A stretch of DNA of 9,032 nucleotides. Source: a candidate division TA06 bacterium. Lineage in GTDB: Bacteria; Ratteibacteria; UBA8468; MWAK01. The DNA lies in assembly GCA_022704925.1 (NCBI GenBank), contig JAKJFK010000060.1:1-9032 (forward strand). Direction: 5' to 3'. Under the pieces are notes generated by a model. The model was not told the DNA's origin, did not search any database, and saw only the letters and a program-made list of their open reading frames with translations. Numbering within the stretch: position 1 is the first letter of the stretch; the number at the start of each line of letters is the position of its first letter. Below, piece after piece: positions 7,995 to 9,032 of this stretch. The position numbers and the translations under genes are program-made.

Positions 7995-9032
7995 CTAAAT
8001 TTTACCAGAATCCGGCCGGACAGGGCAAACCGCGGACCGGCGTCGGAAAAGGTTCCGGCTGAAGACGGAGAGCCAGGCGTAGAGGAAGGCGGCGGCGCTG
8101 ATGATCAGGTGGGGCAGGAAGGCGGCCAGGAGCGGCGGGAGACTGGCCTGTTTGCCCAGGGCCAGGCAGAAGGAGTAAAGCCAGTAGGTAAGGATGGCCA
8201 GAACGATTCCGATCAGGATCAGGAAGGCACGGTTTAGGTGGCGGCCGAGCAGGAGCGGCAAAGCCAGCAGGACCAGGATCAGGTTGAGGGCCGGGTAACT
8301 GAGCCGGCCGTAGTAGGCGGTCCGGATGGTGGCCGGCGCCAGGTCGGCCGGCGCCAGGCGGCGCAGGTAATCCGAGAGCTGCCGGAGGCTGAGCACCTCC
8401 ACCGGGCGCAGCAGGGAATCCAGCTGCTGGACGTTGAGGTCCAGGTCCAGCCGGCGGGTTTCAAAGGGGGTCTCCTCGACCACGCCGCCTTCCGGGGCGA
8501 AGGTAAGCCGCGTCCCCGCTTCGAAGTCCCAGCCGCCCTTTCCCACTCGGGCCCGGCGGGCCTTGACCATTTCTTCGAGCGCTCCGCCCGGTCCGAAACG
8601 GAGCAGGTTGATCTGGGTGAAGGCGCGTTCCCTGACCTGGTAATTTTCGGCGTAGAGGAAGAGGTCGGGCAGGGCCAGCGTCGGCCGGGCCAGCACCGGC
8701 TGGGAGCGGATCTGGGCGAGCGACTTCGGAACCAGGCCTTCGTTTACCGCCAGGCAGGCCAGGCTCAGCGGCACGCCCAGGACCAGGAAGGGGACCAGGA
8801 AGCGGAAAGGATGGAGGCCGGCCCCCTCCAGGATCATGATCTCCTGCTTGCGGGACATGTTGCCCAGGACGACCAGGACGGTAATCAGCACCGCCAGCGG
8901 CGAGAACTGGACGAAGATGGCCGGCACCATCCAGAGGAAGGCGCGCAGGGTGGCCGCCAGGGTGTAGCCGTCGCGCAGATAATCGGCCAGGTCGTCAACC
9001 ATGGCCCCGGCCAGGCCGATGACCGTTACGGC
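7995..9032 (-). CDS. LptF/LptG-family (YjgP/YjgQ) lipopolysaccharide export permease, N-terminus beyond window
   Basis: Inner-membrane subunit of the LptB2FG transporter, which extracts LPS from the membrane and pushes it towards LptC and the Lpt bridge. A Met codon at 9002 exists, but the frame stays open to the edge (preceding residues AVTVIGLAGA), and LptF/G proteins need a first membrane segment there, so the gene is 5' partial with 345 residues visible. Counting from the Met at 9002, membrane segments lie at about 26-48 and 66-88, followed by a soluble beta-rich periplasmic region (about 95-225, the jellyroll of the family), then three more segments (about 233-253, 258-281, 290-314). The cytoplasmic loop RKQEIMILEGAGLHPFRF (51-68) corresponds to the coupling-helix region usually reading 'E..ALraaGvs..r'. 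The sequence alone does not separate LptF from LptG. Context with lpxA and lpxI supports an LPS role. Confidence 0.88.
   Translation of the reverse strand, partial: AVTVIGLAGAMVDDLADYLRDGYTLAATLRAFLWMVPAIFVQFSPLAVLITVLVVLGNMSRKQEIMILEGAGLHPFRFLVPFLVLGVPLSLACLAVNEGLVPKSLAQIRSQPVLARPTLALPDLFLYAENYQVRERAFTQINLLRFGPGGALEEMVKARRARVGKGGWDFEAGTRLTFAPEGGVVEETPFETRRLDLDLNVQQLDSLLRPVEVLSLRQLSDYLRRLAPADLAPATIRTAYYGRLSYPALNLILVLLALPLLLGRHLNRAFLILIGIVLAILTYWLYSFCLALGKQASLPPLLAAFLPHLIISAAAFLYAWLSVFSRNLFRRRSAVCPVRPDSGKI
7999..8028 (-). promoter_or_regulatory. Candidate sigma70-type promoter for the Lon-like protease gene
   Basis: On the minus strand, TTGCCC (8028-8023, 4 of 6 to the -35 consensus) is followed by an 18-base spacer ending in TGG and then TAAAAT (8004-7999, 5 of 6 to the -10), so it also carries the extended -10 TG. 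Transcription would begin near 7992, giving a leader of about 90 bases. The promoter sits within the last codons of the upstream LptF/G-like gene, so the protease may be both co-transcribed with it and separately expressed. Confidence 0.55.
8331..8358. repeat. Tandem 15-base duplication inside the LptF/G-like gene
   Basis: GGCCGGCGCCAGG occurs at 8331-8343 and again at 8346-8358, a 13-base exact direct repeat with a 15-base period. In the protein it encodes LAPAD followed by LAPAT (217-225), so it is a five-codon in-frame duplication at the end of the periplasmic domain, just before the fourth membrane segment. It preserves the frame and probably lengthens a linker. Confidence 0.75.

Noticed and set aside
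9000-9002. Met codon at 9002 as the true start of the LptF/G-like gene
   Set aside because: The frame continues upstream to the edge with hydrophobic residues fitting the first membrane helix; starting here would truncate that helix.

Overview
This is a dense, GC-rich stretch of bacterial chromosome made of conserved housekeeping and envelope genes. UDP-GlcNAc acyltransferase (LpxA), UDP-2,3-diacylglucosamine hydrolase (LpxI) and an LptF/LptG-type permease show a diderm organism that makes lipid A and exports LPS. It uses LpxI rather than the LpxH of E. coli. Phylum cannot be fixed by reading alone. The LpxI choice, the oligopeptide permease with a long periplasmic insert and the LonC-like protease would suit an acidobacterial/Aminicenantes-like or deltaproteobacterial lineage, but this is a weak inference.

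Layout. Plus strand 1-2179: the 3' tail of an M16 zinc-protease-like gene, then galT (galactose-1-phosphate uridylyltransferase), then an OppC/DppC-type ABC permease. The three are joined by 4-base ATGA stop/start overlaps. Bases 2180-2281 hold a strong extended -10 promoter and a Shine-Dalgarno site. Plus strand 2282-5462: eno, ftsB, lpxA and lpxI, again with ATGA overlaps at eno/ftsB and lpxA/lpxI and a 30-base gap between ftsB and lpxA. Minus strand 5452-7899: an 815-residue Lon-family protease whose ATP-binding motifs look degenerate. Its last codons overlap the end of lpxI by 11 bases, tail to tail. Bases 7900-7994 are a non-coding leader with a hairpin. Minus strand 7995-9032: an LptF/LptG-family permease running off the right edge, with a candidate promoter for the protease inside its 3' end.

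How they fit together. The eno-ftsB pair is a common bacterial neighbourhood. Here it is followed directly by two lipid A genes, so glycolysis, divisome assembly and outer-membrane lipid synthesis would share one transcript. LpxA performs the first acylation of UDP-GlcNAc and LpxI later cleaves UDP-2,3-diacylglucosamine to lipid X. lpxC, lpxD, fabZ and lpxB are not in the window. The LptF/G protein would act at the other end of the pathway, extracting finished LPS from the inner membrane.

No clearly new defence, mobile or RNA-based system is visible: no CRISPR array, tRNA, rRNA or insertion sequence. The points most worth a second look are the degenerate ATPase site, extra cysteines and basic tail of the Lon-like protease, the repeated SD-poor ATGA junctions, and the linkage of lipid A genes to ftsB.
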